Assembly: GCA_945877315.1 (NCBI GenBank)
Contig: CAMCRP010000005.1
Coordinates: forward strand, 25,714 to 89,713
Origin: an uncultured Ruminococcus sp.
GTDB lineage: Bacteria; Bacillota; Clostridia; Oscillospirales; Ruminococcaceae
Direction: 5' to 3'
DNA: 64,000 bases
In this document: piece by piece, positions 38,152 to 47,189 of the stretch
How positions within the stretch are numbered: the first letter of the stretch is position 1
Layout: each line of letters begins with the position of its first letter
Notes under the pieces: model-generated
Told to the model about the DNA's origin: nothing
What the model saw: only the letters and a program-made list of their open reading frames with translations
The model's database searches: none
Program-made: the position numbers and the translations under genes

Positions 38152-38327
38152 AAATAATAATCCCCGCTTTTGGCGGGGATTATTATTTAATGTCTGCTTT
38201 TGCCGCCCGTTAGCGGCGGCAAAAGCAGACATTAATCAGGTAGTACGGCACAAATCTTTGATTTGTGCCGCTGAAAATCCTGTTTTACAGGATTTTCAGC
38301 CAACAACTGCCCTTTGGGCAGTTGTTG
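38152..38327. repeat. Five adjacent perfect hairpins downstream of guaA
   Basis: Almost every base is in a palindrome. Hairpin 1: 38152-38167 with 38173-38188 (16 bp; may act as the guaA terminator). Hairpin 2: 38188-38207 with 38215-38234 (20 bp). Hairpin 3: 38246-38255 with 38261-38270 (10 bp). Hairpin 4: 38270-38283 with 38287-38300 (14 bp, TTT loop). Hairpin 5: 38301-38312 with 38316-38327 (12 bp, TTT loop). The stems are unrelated in sequence. The rest of the gap to 38424 shows nothing else. Confidence 0.85.
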
Positions 38328-38424
38328 AGTACGGACTATTTATGACGGTTATTATTGAGAAAATACTTATTAATGGGTGTTCCCACGGCTTTGACGGGAA
38401 AGGACATTTATCAGCGATTATTTA

Positions 38425-39837
38425 TTATAGAAGCTTTTCCCATTCCTGAATAATTTGTCCGCAAAGGTCTATGTCAGAATCCTCAGCTGCATTTTTTAGC
38501 CTGCTGTACAATCCAACCTGTTCATCGGAAAACTGCATTTTCTCCATCTGCTCGACAACCTCATCAATAAGGAGCGTGTCAAATTCGTCAAGTGCATTCT
38601 TCATTTTCGTCAGCATTTCCTTGACATTATCTGCAGAGGCTGTGTTGATCTTTGCTTGGGAAGCGGCAATCTGACGCCATATTTCAACTATTGATGAGCA
38701 CATATCAATATCAAAGCCTTCCGCCGCTGACCTTAGCTTTTCGAAGCATTGTGTCTGTGCGGGAATGAATTGGTATCCGGACATTTCCTCCAGTACCTCG
38801 TCCATTGCAAGAGTGTCCATAGACTCCAGCGCATCCGTCATTTTGTCAAGCAGCTCGGAAACGATATTCGAATTCGCCGAAGAAGCTTCTTCCTTCTTAT
38901 TAAGCTCGGGGAACAGCGGTGCGATAATATTTTTACAATCCATATACAGTGCCATAAGCTCGTCTGTTTTTTCGCAAATAAGCACTGTGTCCCGATCATT
39001 TCCTGCCTTTTCCAGACGTGCTGCAAGGTCTGCGAGAGTATCTGCGCCGATCTGTCTTGATGTGCTTTTCAGCGAATGAACTTCGATGGTATAGCCCTTA
39101 ATGTCGTCATTTTGAAGTGCCTGCTTGATTATTGCCGCACGTTTGTCTATGGCAAGATAGTACTCACGAAGTATCTGCATATAGAGCTTTTCGCTGCCAA
39201 GAAGTGAGATAGCCTGTGCGGTGTTCAGTCCCTCAATGGTAAGCGTATTCTTAGGTGCTTCGGGTATTGGAGCTGCTTCGTCTGCAATTACGGGGTTAAT
39301 TTTTTCCTTCGGGAGCCATTTTTTTATCATGGCAACTATATCTTTAAGCTCAATCGGCTTTGCAACGAAATCGTTCATGCCCTCCTGCAAAAACATTTCC
39401 TTTGTTCCGCCCACAGCGTTTGCGGTAAGCGCGATTATAGGAACATCTTCATAGCCCCTGATAAGCCGCCTTATAATATGTGTAGTTTCAATACCGTCAA
39501 CTCCGGGCATCATATGGTCCATAAATACAATATCGTACTTGACCTTTTTGACCTTTTCTACCGTTTCTGAAGCACCGTTTGCCGTATCTACCTGCATTTT
39601 AAGCGGCTCTATTATTCCGCATGCAACTGACAGATTTATAGGATTATCGTCAACAATAAGAACATGAGCATCGGGAGCGGTAAATGCAAAATTAACGTCC
39701 TCAGAATCGCTTTCTCCGAAAATGCTGTCGCCGATGCCGAGTGCAGAATAAAGTCCCAGCGAGAATACGGGCTTACACAGCATTTTAACCTTTGGTGCGG
39801 TTACATCATTAGGACTGTAAATATTCCATATGGGCAC
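38425..39837 (-). CDS. Receiver-HPt protein, probable C-terminal remnant of a hybrid histidine kinase
   Basis: The 470-residue frame starts at a GTG with no ribosome site. It contains a short piece resembling the end of a receiver (1-50), a complete receiver (about 55-180; LIVDDNPINL, aspartate in FMDHMMPG, lysine in FVAKPIE), an HPt domain with its histidine in EVHSLKSTSRQIGA (about 250), and two related C-terminal helical units (about 320-390 and 405-470). The coding-like frame continues 21 codons upstream (REVTLLYRNIAAFAG) before a stop at 39901-39903, so the kinase part seems deleted. It may still be a working phosphorelay module or a pseudogene. Confidence 0.7.
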   Translation of the reverse strand: MPIWNIYSPNDVTAPKVKMLCKPVFSLGLYSALGIGDSIFGESDSEDVNFAFTAPDAHVLIVDDNPINLSVACGIIEPLKMQVDTANGASETVEKVKKVKYDIVFMDHMMPGVDGIETTHIIRRLIRGYEDVPIIALTANAVGGTKEMFLQEGMNDFVAKPIELKDIVAMIKKWLPKEKINPVIADEAAPIPEAPKNTLTIEGLNTAQAISLLGSEKLYMQILREYYLAIDKRAAIIKQALQNDDIKGYTIEVHSLKSTSRQIGADTLADLAARLEKAGNDRDTVLICEKTDELMALYMDCKNIIAPLFPELNKKEEASSANSNIVSELLDKMTDALESMDTLAMDEVLEEMSGYQFIPAQTQCFEKLRSAAEGFDIDMCSSIVEIWRQIAASQAKINTASADNVKEMLTKMKNALDEFDTLLIDEVVEQMEKMQFSDEQVGLYSRLKNAAEDSDIDLCGQIIQEWEKLL

Positions 39838-39865
39838 ACCTGCAAAAGCAGCTATATTTCGATAT

Positions 39866-39902
39866 AAAAGCGTTACCTCTCTGTTTGAAAGGTAACGCTT
39901 TT
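39866..39902. repeat. 12-bp perfect inverted repeat at the truncation point of the receiver gene
   Basis: 39866-39877 pairs perfectly with 39891-39902 around a 13-nt loop, at the point where the kinase-like reading frame ends. The rest of the gene-free stretch 39838-40175 is AT-rich, with one small palindrome (GATTTGC/GCAAATC near 40070) and no recognisable gene. Confidence 0.6.
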
Positions 39903-40175
39903 ATTAATCAGGATTATTTTCAAAGTGCATATATTATGATATTCAAAAATCTCAGCATGTCAAGAACAATCTGTGAAAAGTATAGTTTTTGAACTTTAGT
40001 GTTATTTTTAGTGCTTTTTTGTACCTTTAGCGGACAAAATATGATGTTCTTTCTGTGTTGCGGGGGCTGATTTGCTATGGCAAATCGGTCCTTGCTTTTT
40101 TGAAGTATAACGATGTAATAAATATTTAGTACATTTATCAGATTGTTACCATAAAAAATCACCTTCCAATATTTA

Positions 40176-42689
40176 TTAAGCATCAGGAAGTAAATCAATA
40201 TCAGATATAGTAATACAGCCATATTTTTCAGTGTATTCTTGTTTCAATTGTTCTAAATCTTTTTTATATTCTTCAGCCAGTATTAAGCGCCCCCTTTCAT
40301 TTTGTTGCTTGATAGTATTTTCTAAAAGTTGAATATGTACCGCATACCATTGTCTATCTCTAAAGTGTTTAGGAACAGTTTTAAGGAGAAAAATGGCAGA
40401 TTCTGTATCATTCTCATGGTAACCAATGAACCTAGCCTCAATATTTGTTAAGATATACTTTCTTTTTCCTTTCAATATAGACTTAAGCTCTGATATCTTA
40501 TCCTTCGCACATTTCGGAGAAGAAATAATCATGTGATTTAGCAAGCATAATTCAGCGTCATAGGTTTTGGAATTATATATTAATGCTTTATTATAGTATT
40601 CTATTGCTTTATCAATGTCACCCATTTGATCGTATATTCTTCCATATCTAAAGGAGATTTGGGCATTTTGTGGCTCGTTTGCCGAACAATTTGAAAGTAA
40701 TTGCAATGCGGATCGATAATTGTTTTCTTTTTGATGAATTCTAGCTTCAATCAACATAACGAATATATTAGATGAATCAATATCTTTGGCTTTTTGGATT
40801 GCATTTTTGGCATCATCAATAGAATCAAGGAAAAGATAACATTCTGCAATTTCCCGATACGGAGACAAATACTTATTTCTTTTTTTGCATGCTATTGAAA
40901 ATAATTCTATTGCTTGGTTATATGAGCCCTTTCTTTTTTCGATTCGCCCAAGAGCGTAATAATATCTTGCGCTATTATTTTTGTCAACTTTAAGAAGACT
41001 GTCTAATAATTCTTGTGCTTCTTCATATTGATCAAATCTAGTCAGGCATAAAGATTTAACATACAAAGCATCATAATTGTTGCTAACATTTTCTATCAAA
41101 CCGCACGCAGTGATGTAGGCATTATCATAATCCCCACTATTATACTGATCCCACATGCTTTCTTTTATAGTTTCAGTTAATTCTGATCTCAGTGAAACTG
41201 CCTTTTCAAAATTGTTGTTCAATATTAACATATGTATTGCAACGGTTATTAACCGCATATAGTCAGGAGACTGCGGGCTTAATGTCTTTGATAACAAGTA
41301 TTCTTCAAGTTTTTGAGTGTAGTGATTACGTTTTTCAGAAGAAAATGCCTGGTCATAGAAGAAATCCAATACGAGCGGTTCAAGTATATAACACCCATCA
41401 TCATTAATTTTTACCATTCCTGAAAAGAACGCCTCATCGGCTAAATCAGCAATATTCCCTAACTCAGGGAATATTTTTGAATATTCCTCATTACGTAGAC
41501 GAGATTTCGCCAAGGCATTTATCTGAAGATATTCTTGGCATTTTGTAGACAAATTAGAATATGAAATCAGGTTTTTAGCAATTCCTACTTTCAAATCTTG
41601 GATTTTGAATTCTTGCTCTAGGTAATAGTTATAACCATGATTAGAAATGCTATAAGCGCCTAATTTAGCGCCCAATGGATATCCGTATAAATGTTTGCTG
41701 AATTCCATATTCTTTTTATCGTCTGATACAAAGGATTTAGGAAAATTATTCTTTAATATTTGCGAGATGTGCTGGTCACTCATTCCTTTTATTGCAAATT
41801 GTTTTGCCAAGTTTATATAATTATTGGGTAGGTCAATGAAACGTGAAGATGTTACAATGACCGGATAATCAAATAATTCAGTCATTACTATTATGTCAAA
41901 AATGAATGCTAGGTTTCCATTCAAGGTACCATCTTCATTCAGCCATTTTTTTACATCTTTAAACATTATTAGCATTTTATTATCTGTGATATATTCGAGA
42001 TAATACCTAATATTGTTTTTTTGTTCGTCAATTGTCTTGTTTGCATTTATTAATTGTTTATTTAATTTATAAGAAAACTCAATGGCAAGCTCGGCTAAAC
42101 CAGGGATTTTTTCAAGGTCGATAACAATACGATTAGTAGCAATATTAGGGAAAAGCCATAATAAAGCTTTTTCAGCTAATGATGCTTTTCCAATACCTAG
42201 AATGCCATGAAGAATAATTAATTTGTAGTTTTCACGAACTGCATCCTCAATATCTTCTATTTCCTTGTTTCTATTGACAAACGCCGATATTTTTAAATCA
42301 ACTCCAGATAAAGACAATATTTCACTAGCGATATAGTTGGCTGCCATCTCAAGATTTGTTTTATCAATCAAATCGTATTTATAGGGTTGTAGAAGTTCAG
42401 GTAATTGTGTACCATCTAAATTAAAAATCATGAATTTGCACTTGCCTTTCATTGTCTGAACAAATGCAGCGTTTAATTCAGCAAGTACCCAAGGAGCTTT
42501 GCTCGCCGCATCACTCCAAAAAAGTATAAAATGAGTAGCAATACGCAATCCCTCGCTTATTTTATCGGGGATTCTTTCACCATTTTCAATGTCAACAGCA
42601 TCAAACCAAGAATTATCATTTGTCAATTTTTGCTGAACAAGTCTTACTAAATCCTTATCTTTTCCTGTGTGAGACAAAAAAGCTTTCAT
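40176..42689 (-). CDS. TIR-STAND (NACHT/NB-ARC-like) protein with TPR repeats, predicted antiphage NLR
   Basis: An 837-residue cytosolic protein. Residues 1-120 are a TIR domain (FLSHTGKDKDLV; the glutamate of APWVLAELNAAF fits the NAD-cleaving residue). Residues about 135-420 are a STAND ATPase with P-loop ILHGILGIGKASLAEKA and a Walker B-like LIMFKDV. Residues about 480-830 are TPR-like repeats (for example ARYYYALGRIEKRKGSYNQA) that would sense a ligand. After the P-loop lysine there is alanine instead of serine or threonine. By analogy with bacterial NLRs, sensing would trigger oligomerisation and NAD+ depletion. It is AT-rich and flanked by an IS, suggesting horizontal acquisition. Confidence 0.88.
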   Translation of the reverse strand: MKAFLSHTGKDKDLVRLVQQKLTNDNSWFDAVDIENGERIPDKISEGLRIATHFILFWSDAASKAPWVLAELNAAFVQTMKGKCKFMIFNLDGTQLPELLQPYKYDLIDKTNLEMAANYIASEILSLSGVDLKISAFVNRNKEIEDIEDAVRENYKLIILHGILGIGKASLAEKALLWLFPNIATNRIVIDLEKIPGLAELAIEFSYKLNKQLINANKTIDEQKNNIRYYLEYITDNKMLIMFKDVKKWLNEDGTLNGNLAFIFDIIVMTELFDYPVIVTSSRFIDLPNNYINLAKQFAIKGMSDQHISQILKNNFPKSFVSDDKKNMEFSKHLYGYPLGAKLGAYSISNHGYNYYLEQEFKIQDLKVGIAKNLISYSNLSTKCQEYLQINALAKSRLRNEEYSKIFPELGNIADLADEAFFSGMVKINDDGCYILEPLVLDFFYDQAFSSEKRNHYTQKLEEYLLSKTLSPQSPDYMRLITVAIHMLILNNNFEKAVSLRSELTETIKESMWDQYNSGDYDNAYITACGLIENVSNNYDALYVKSLCLTRFDQYEEAQELLDSLLKVDKNNSARYYYALGRIEKRKGSYNQAIELFSIACKKRNKYLSPYREIAECYLFLDSIDDAKNAIQKAKDIDSSNIFVMLIEARIHQKENNYRSALQLLSNCSANEPQNAQISFRYGRIYDQMGDIDKAIEYYNKALIYNSKTYDAELCLLNHMIISSPKCAKDKISELKSILKGKRKYILTNIEARFIGYHENDTESAIFLLKTVPKHFRDRQWYAVHIQLLENTIKQQNERGRLILAEEYKKDLEQLKQEYTEKYGCITISDIDLLPDA

Positions 42690-42743
42690 AAGATAATCTC
42701 CTTAAGTATTAGATATTATTAATGCATATCAAATGCTTATATA

Positions 42744-42772
42744 ATTATATCATAGATAATGTAATTTTGCAA
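42744..42772 (-). promoter_or_regulatory. Promoter of the TIR-STAND gene
   Basis: On the minus strand there is TTGCAA (42767-42772), a 17-bp spacer and TATAAT (42744-42749). It ends about 20 bp from the left end of the IS. Confidence 0.7.
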
Positions 42773-42791
42773 CATATATCGCAAATTAGAT

Positions 42792-43993
42792 CAGGGCAAC
42801 CGCATGAAAAAATCAACAGAATTTGTTCAAAATGACATTGCAAAGGAATTGGTCGTCAAAAGAGCAACGAAAACGTTTTGCTTTCATACTCAGTTTAACC
42901 TTTGTGAAGCTTTTGTATAAATTCAAAGCAATATGACGGATAACGGCTAAGTTTTCACCGCTGTTATCCTTTCTCATTCGACAGTTATCCTCGTCAAAAT
43001 TTACATCAAGACACCAATGCAGATTGTTTTCAATTCCCCAATGCTTTCTTGCAGCTTCTGAAAACAGCTGTACATCTGTAAGCGATGTGATAAAATACTT
43101 GTCCTCAACACTTTCTGTTTCATCAACAATACGGGTACTTTTTACCATGCCGATCGCATTCAGACCTGCCCATTCATCACGATTTTCAATCCACTCTACG
43201 TCAGTTGTTAGAAAATACTCTCGCTTTTCAATTATGCCATGCCCCTTATCAAGTGTTGATGTCTTGCTGAGCGGATAAAACTCCGGCTCTTTTTCCGCTG
43301 TTTCAAAATACAGCTTTACATCATCGTGAAGTGTTTCCTGATTTCCTTTTAAGCAAATCACATAATCACAATTCTTTTCACGGATTTTCTGTACTGTTTT
43401 TTTCTGACAGCTCATAGCGTCGCTCGTTATCGTGCAGTTCTGCACATCAATCAAATCCAGAAGCTGCGGAACAGCCGGGATTTCATTGCTTTTCTCGTCA
43501 ACTCGCTGCTGTCCGAGAACAATACCTGTTTTGTTTTCCCATGCACTAACCATATGAATAACGCTGTAATTATCATCCCGACTTCCGCATATTGTTTTTC
43601 CGTTTACGCTGACTATTTCGTCCTCGGGAATATCGCTTATGCTTCTTGCCCAATTCACAAAGCATTTTTCGAGCCGGTCGGGTTTGATGATTGCAAAAAT
43701 CCGCTGAAATGTATCATCGGTTGGTACGCCGTTTTCAAGCTTCAGATTAAATTCATGGCGAAACATATCCACCTTGGATTTACAATACATAGCAATTTCA
43801 TCCCAATGCTCTGCTCCTGCTGTTACGGCTGCAATTGTAATAACGATCACTTCTACAAGAATGTATTTTATCTTACCTTGCTGCCTTGTATCTTCTATCT
43901 CTTCAAAATATTTCGTCATAACTGACTCCTCCTTGCTTTTTATTCTTAGTCAATTATAACACATTTTTCAGATTTTTTCATGCGGTTGCCCTG
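42792..43993 (-). mobile_element. ISAs1-family insertion sequence
   Basis: Perfect 23-bp terminal inverted repeats beginning CAGGGCAACCGCATG occupy 42792-42814 and 43971-43993 and enclose one transposase gene, giving an element of about 1.2 kb. The bases outside the two ends (AAATTAGAT on the left, GACTTTATA on the right) do not form a clear target duplication, so a rearrangement across the IS is possible. Confidence 0.92.
42813..43919 (-). CDS. ISAs1-family DDE transposase
   Basis: A 368-residue, apparently intact transposase. DDTFQRIFAII, the segment DEIVSVNGKTICGS with a catalytic aspartate region, TSDAMSCQKK, and the C-terminal WGIENNLHWCLDVNFDEDNCRMR with the catalytic glutamate are typical of ISAs1-type enzymes. 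Its stop codon touches the left inverted repeat. AGGAGG precedes the start. The element probably remains able to move. Confidence 0.93.
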   Translation of the reverse strand: MTKYFEEIEDTRQQGKIKYILVEVIVITIAAVTAGAEHWDEIAMYCKSKVDMFRHEFNLKLENGVPTDDTFQRIFAIIKPDRLEKCFVNWARSISDIPEDEIVSVNGKTICGSRDDNYSVIHMVSAWENKTGIVLGQQRVDEKSNEIPAVPQLLDLIDVQNCTITSDAMSCQKKTVQKIREKNCDYVICLKGNQETLHDDVKLYFETAEKEPEFYPLSKTSTLDKGHGIIEKREYFLTTDVEWIENRDEWAGLNAIGMVKSTRIVDETESVEDKYFITSLTDVQLFSEAARKHWGIENNLHWCLDVNFDEDNCRMRKDNSGENLAVIRHIALNLYKSFTKVKLSMKAKRFRCSFDDQFLCNVILNKFC

Positions 43994-44244
43994 GACTTTA
44001 TAGTGTTATCGGCAAGGTTTCTGTGCCGAGAACTCAGTTGTTTTTGGGGCAATGCTTTCAAACGTAAACTATCGGCTAATAATCAAACGTGAGAATGAAG
44101 AGATGAGTATATTTTATAAGCAATTGGCAGAACCGCTTAAAATGCTTTGTATTTTAGCGGTTAATCGGTTTTTAGTTTTACCTAATTGTAAGTCGTCAAA
44201 TATTAAAGATGATTATATAAATTGTAGATAAAATAATTGCTGCT

Positions 44245-44313
44245 TGTACATCAGATTGAAAAAATGTACATCGAATAGAATTTATTGAAATTAGATCTTA
44301 CATGTAATATAAT
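44245..44313 (+). promoter_or_regulatory. agrB promoter with paired TGTACATC operator (P1)
   Basis: Direct boxes TGTACATC start at 44245 and 44265. TTGAAA (-35) starts at 44285 and TATAAT (-10) is at 44308-44313 with a 17-bp spacer. The two boxes, one about every two helical turns and just upstream of the -35, fit binding by a LytTR response regulator such as the AgrA-like protein encoded here. The rest of 43994-44244 shows no gene. Confidence 0.75.
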
Positions 44314-44343
44314 TATTATTAGTTTTGAGATAGGAGCGATTAT

Positions 44344-44919
44344 ATGGAAAAGATAATAGACAAATTGCTTTTAGTTATGAAAAACAGCGAATTAATTGAA
44401 GCCGATGAGGAAATTATCAGATACGGTCTTGAAATAGTAATAATGAGAGCCATTTTTGTGATTTTGATATTGATTATCGGGGCGCTAATGAATTGCTTTA
44501 TCGAAAGTATAATTTTCACGGTTTCGTATTCTGTGCTCAGAATGTATGCTGGAGGCACTCATGCAGGCAGCAGGCTAAAGTGCTTTATTAATTCTATTCT
44601 GACTTTGGCAGCAGCACTTATAGGTATAAAAGCATCGGAAGCCTTTATAGGTGCAGCCGCTGTACTTGGAATAATTTCGGTGATCTCTGCAATATACATT
44701 TTTATTGCAGCACCTATCGATACCGAAAATAAGCGGCTTGATAAGGATGAAATATACCATTACGGGAAAAGGGCAAGGTTCTTGATCATTATCCTTGCAC
44801 AGCTTGCAGGTATAATGCTGATATTCGGAATAAACGATTTTGCATATGCAGTAATGATGGGAATAATAATTGAGGCGTTTCTTATGTTTGTCGGATATAT
44901 CCAAAACAACAAAGTATGA
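44344..44919 (+). CDS. agrB: AgrB-like membrane peptidase for autoinducing peptide maturation
   Basis: A 191-residue membrane protein with about five hydrophobic helices. The AgrB active-site histidine is in RMYAGGTHAGS and the cysteine lies 63-77 residues downstream in family members; here a candidate is in the segment RLKCF close by, so the exact catalytic cysteine needs alignment. AgrB proteins cleave and cyclise AgrD. It is the first gene of the agr locus, preceded by operator P1. The cognate agrD is unusually 2.3 kb downstream rather than adjacent. Confidence 0.88.
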   Translation: MEKIIDKLLLVMKNSELIEADEEIIRYGLEIVIMRAIFVILILIIGALMNCFIESIIFTVSYSVLRMYAGGTHAGSRLKCFINSILTLAAALIGIKASEAFIGAAAVLGIISVISAIYIFIAAPIDTENKRLDKDEIYHYGKRARFLIIILAQLAGIMLIFGINDFAYAVMMGIIIEAFLMFVGYIQNNKV

Positions 44920-44965
44920 TAAATTATAAAAATAATATATTTCTATTTACTTGCGGGACATTATA

Positions 44966-44974
44966 TGGTATAAT
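44966..44974 (+). promoter_or_regulatory. Extended -10 promoter before the agrA-like gene
   Basis: TGGTATAAT fits an extended -10 about 45 bp before the response-regulator start. It would give the regulator and sensor genes a transcript independent of P1. Confidence 0.5.
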
Positions 44975-45018
44975 AGCCATAAGATGACAATTTATCGTAT
45001 AATGTCTGGAGGTAAGCC

Positions 45019-45744
45019 ATGATAAAAATTGCGGTATGCGATGATGAAATGTATGTTTCCAAAAAAATTGAAGAATACATATTATATTTTGCAAGTTCAC
45101 ACAGAACGGATTTTAACGTATCAAAATTTGACAGCGGCAAAGCACTGCTTGATTCTGAGATAGGTTTCGATTTGATCCTTCTTGATATTCAGATGGACGG
45201 GCTTGATGGTATAGAAACGGCAAAGCGGATAAGAGAAAATAATATGAATGTTCCGATAGTTTACATAACGAGTTTTTCTGATTACAGTATGAGAGCTCAT
45301 AAGGTTCATGCATTTGATTTCATCGAAAAGCCGTTCGACTATTCTCATATTGAAACTGTTCTCAAGGATTTTCTCAAGCTTAATGCTGCAAAATCTGTTA
45401 ATAATGTTACGTTCAGCACAGATGACGGCGACGTAACTCTGAACGCCGATAATATTCTTTATTTTGCATACTGTGAACATAGAAAAATACTAATGTATAC
45501 CCATAATAAAGCAGTTGAGCTGAGAGGAGGCATAGCCGGGATTTTTGAAACAATAGATAACCGGCAGTTTTATATGACGCACAGAAATTTTATCGTTAAT
45601 CTAAAATATGTAAAGACAATTGTCAAAAATGATTATACGATCTGCATGACAAACGGCGACATTGTGCCCTTGTCGCAAAGAAAGAGAGTAGACTTTAAGG
45701 AACGGCTCCATGAGTATATGAATGAACATCTGGGAGAGTTGTGA
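45019..45744 (+). CDS. agrA: AgrA-like LytTR response regulator
   Basis: A 241-residue regulator: receiver domain (1-120; acidic pair in VCDDE, phospho-aspartate in LILLDIQMDG, lysine in FIEKPFD) and a LytTR DNA-binding domain (about 140-238; YMTHRNFIVNLKYVK and PLSQRKRVDFKERL). LytTR proteins bind short direct repeats upstream of the -35, which matches the three TGTACATC-type operators in this window. It is followed after 3 bp by the AgrC-like sensor, forming a two-component pair. Confidence 0.92.
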   Translation: MIKIAVCDDEMYVSKKIEEYILYFASSHRTDFNVSKFDSGKALLDSEIGFDLILLDIQMDGLDGIETAKRIRENNMNVPIVYITSFSDYSMRAHKVHAFDFIEKPFDYSHIETVLKDFLKLNAAKSVNNVTFSTDDGDVTLNADNILYFAYCEHRKILMYTHNKAVELRGGIAGIFETIDNRQFYMTHRNFIVNLKYVKTIVKNDYTICMTNGDIVPLSQRKRVDFKERLHEYMNEHLGEL

Positions 45745-45747
45745 GAT

Positions 45748-47037
45748 ATGGGCATTGTATCATTTGTCAGTCAAAGTATTTCTACAGCTGCGGCTAATTT
45801 ATTCGTCTTTTTGTTTTGCAAAAATATTTTCGGATGCAAGCACAGCAGAAAAATTCTGTATATTGCGGCGTATTTGGCAGCGGTATTATTGATGATATGC
45901 GTTAATCAGATGAAAAATCCGTATGTTAATATGATTTATTCGCTTCTTTCCGCAAACATTGTATGTATGACCATGTTTAATACACAGTTCAAAAAGGCTT
46001 GGCTGCATAATTTGCTGTTTTGGTTTATTTTTGCTTTTTGTGATATGATAACTGTTATAATCTGGTCGATAATAAAAGGAAATACATTGGAGCTGATTCT
46101 TTCCGATTACCAGTTAATGTTGGGAAGCAATATATTGAATATCATTTTTATGTTTGTGTCATACAGAGTATATTTGACCATCGTGCAAAGGTTTACGGTT
46201 AAGGCAATACAATGGAAGCTGTCAATGTTTATGATAGCAATGACAATATTCGAGGTGTTTGTTGTTGTAACATACGCTTCTCAGATAACCGACAGATACG
46301 GCGGCGTTCGGATATTAATAATCCTATTCGGATATTTGCTGATGAATATTTTTCTTGCTTACATTTTAAATCAGGTATCGGATGCATACCGATATAAATA
46401 TGAGCTTTCGCTTGCGGAAAGACTTCGTGAAATGCACCTTGCAAATTATAATGAGATAAGTCAGAAATATGAGGAATCCAGGGCTATCATTCACGACATA
46501 AAAAAGCATCTTATGGTTGCAGAGAATATGAAAGACTCAGACGAAGCCGCCTCCCAAAGCTATTTATCCGATGTGTGCAATAAAATGAACAGTCTGTTCT
46601 GCGGTTTTCAATGCTCCAATAAGATACTCAGTATAGTTTTAAGTCAGAAAATATCTTTTGCAAAGTCTAAGGGAATTGAAGTTATTGTGTCGGCAGATGA
46701 TGTTGATTTGGATTTTATTGACGACCTGGATATTACTGCAATATTTGCCAACCTATGGGATAATGCTGTTGAAGCCTGTGAGAAAATGCGTAACGATGAG
46801 AAAAAATTTATATGTATGGAGATACACCGAATAAACGATTTTATTTTGATAAATATATCAAACAGCTGCAACGGAGAACTGCAGAAAAACGGCAAATCAT
46901 ACTTATCATCAAAGAAAGATCATGATGGTGTGGGTTTAAAAAGCATCACTCTTTCTGTAGAAAAATACGACGGAGTTTTTATTACAAAGCACAATGCGGA
47001 TACATTCAAGGCGGAAATAACTATTCCTATTCAATAA
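45748..47037 (+). CDS. agrC: AgrC-like GHKL sensor histidine kinase
   Basis: A 429-residue membrane kinase with six or so hydrophobic segments (residues 1-210), a cytosolic coiled linker, and a GHKL kinase core. The phospho-histidine is in IIHDIKKHLM (about residue 250), the N-box in NLWDNAVEAC, and the ATP lid in HDGVGLKSITLSVEKY. This is the AgrC/ComD-type receptor architecture, which detects cyclic peptides outside the cell. It is followed by a terminator. Confidence 0.9.
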   Translation: MGIVSFVSQSISTAAANLFVFLFCKNIFGCKHSRKILYIAAYLAAVLLMICVNQMKNPYVNMIYSLLSANIVCMTMFNTQFKKAWLHNLLFWFIFAFCDMITVIIWSIIKGNTLELILSDYQLMLGSNILNIIFMFVSYRVYLTIVQRFTVKAIQWKLSMFMIAMTIFEVFVVVTYASQITDRYGGVRILIILFGYLLMNIFLAYILNQVSDAYRYKYELSLAERLREMHLANYNEISQKYEESRAIIHDIKKHLMVAENMKDSDEAASQSYLSDVCNKMNSLFCGFQCSNKILSIVLSQKISFAKSKGIEVIVSADDVDLDFIDDLDITAIFANLWDNAVEACEKMRNDEKKFICMEIHRINDFILINISNSCNGELQKNGKSYLSSKKDHDGVGLKSITLSVEKYDGVFITKHNADTFKAEITIPIQ

Positions 47038-47051
47038 AATAAATTATTAAT

Positions 47052-47087
47052 ATCCGATGAATTGTTTATTAATTCATCGGATTTTTT
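47052..47087 (+). terminator. Terminator after the agrC-like gene
   Basis: A 12-bp stem (ATCCGATGAATT with AATTCATCGGAT) is followed by seven T residues that run directly into operator P2. Confidence 0.88.
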
Positions 47088-47156
47088 TGTACATCAGAGC
47101 AAAAATTTGTACATGAGATAATTTTTATTGACATAATCTGTACGAAAATGTAAACT
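47088..47156 (+). promoter_or_regulatory. agrD promoter with paired operator (P2)
   Basis: TGTACATC starts at 47088 and TGTACATG at 47108. TTGACA is at 47128-47133 and the -10 position (47151-47156) reads TAAACT at a 17-bp spacing. Box-to-box and box-to--35 distances (20 and 20 bp) equal those of P1 and P3. The weak -10 suggests dependence on the activator. Confidence 0.75.
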
Positions 47157-47189
47157 AAAGTCATAGAAAAACGAAAAGGAGGGAATACG

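Noticed and set aside
39920..40222. A 100-codon frame partly overlapping the end of the TIR-STAND gene
   Set aside because: It begins inside a better-supported gene, has no ribosome site and has AT-driven composition.
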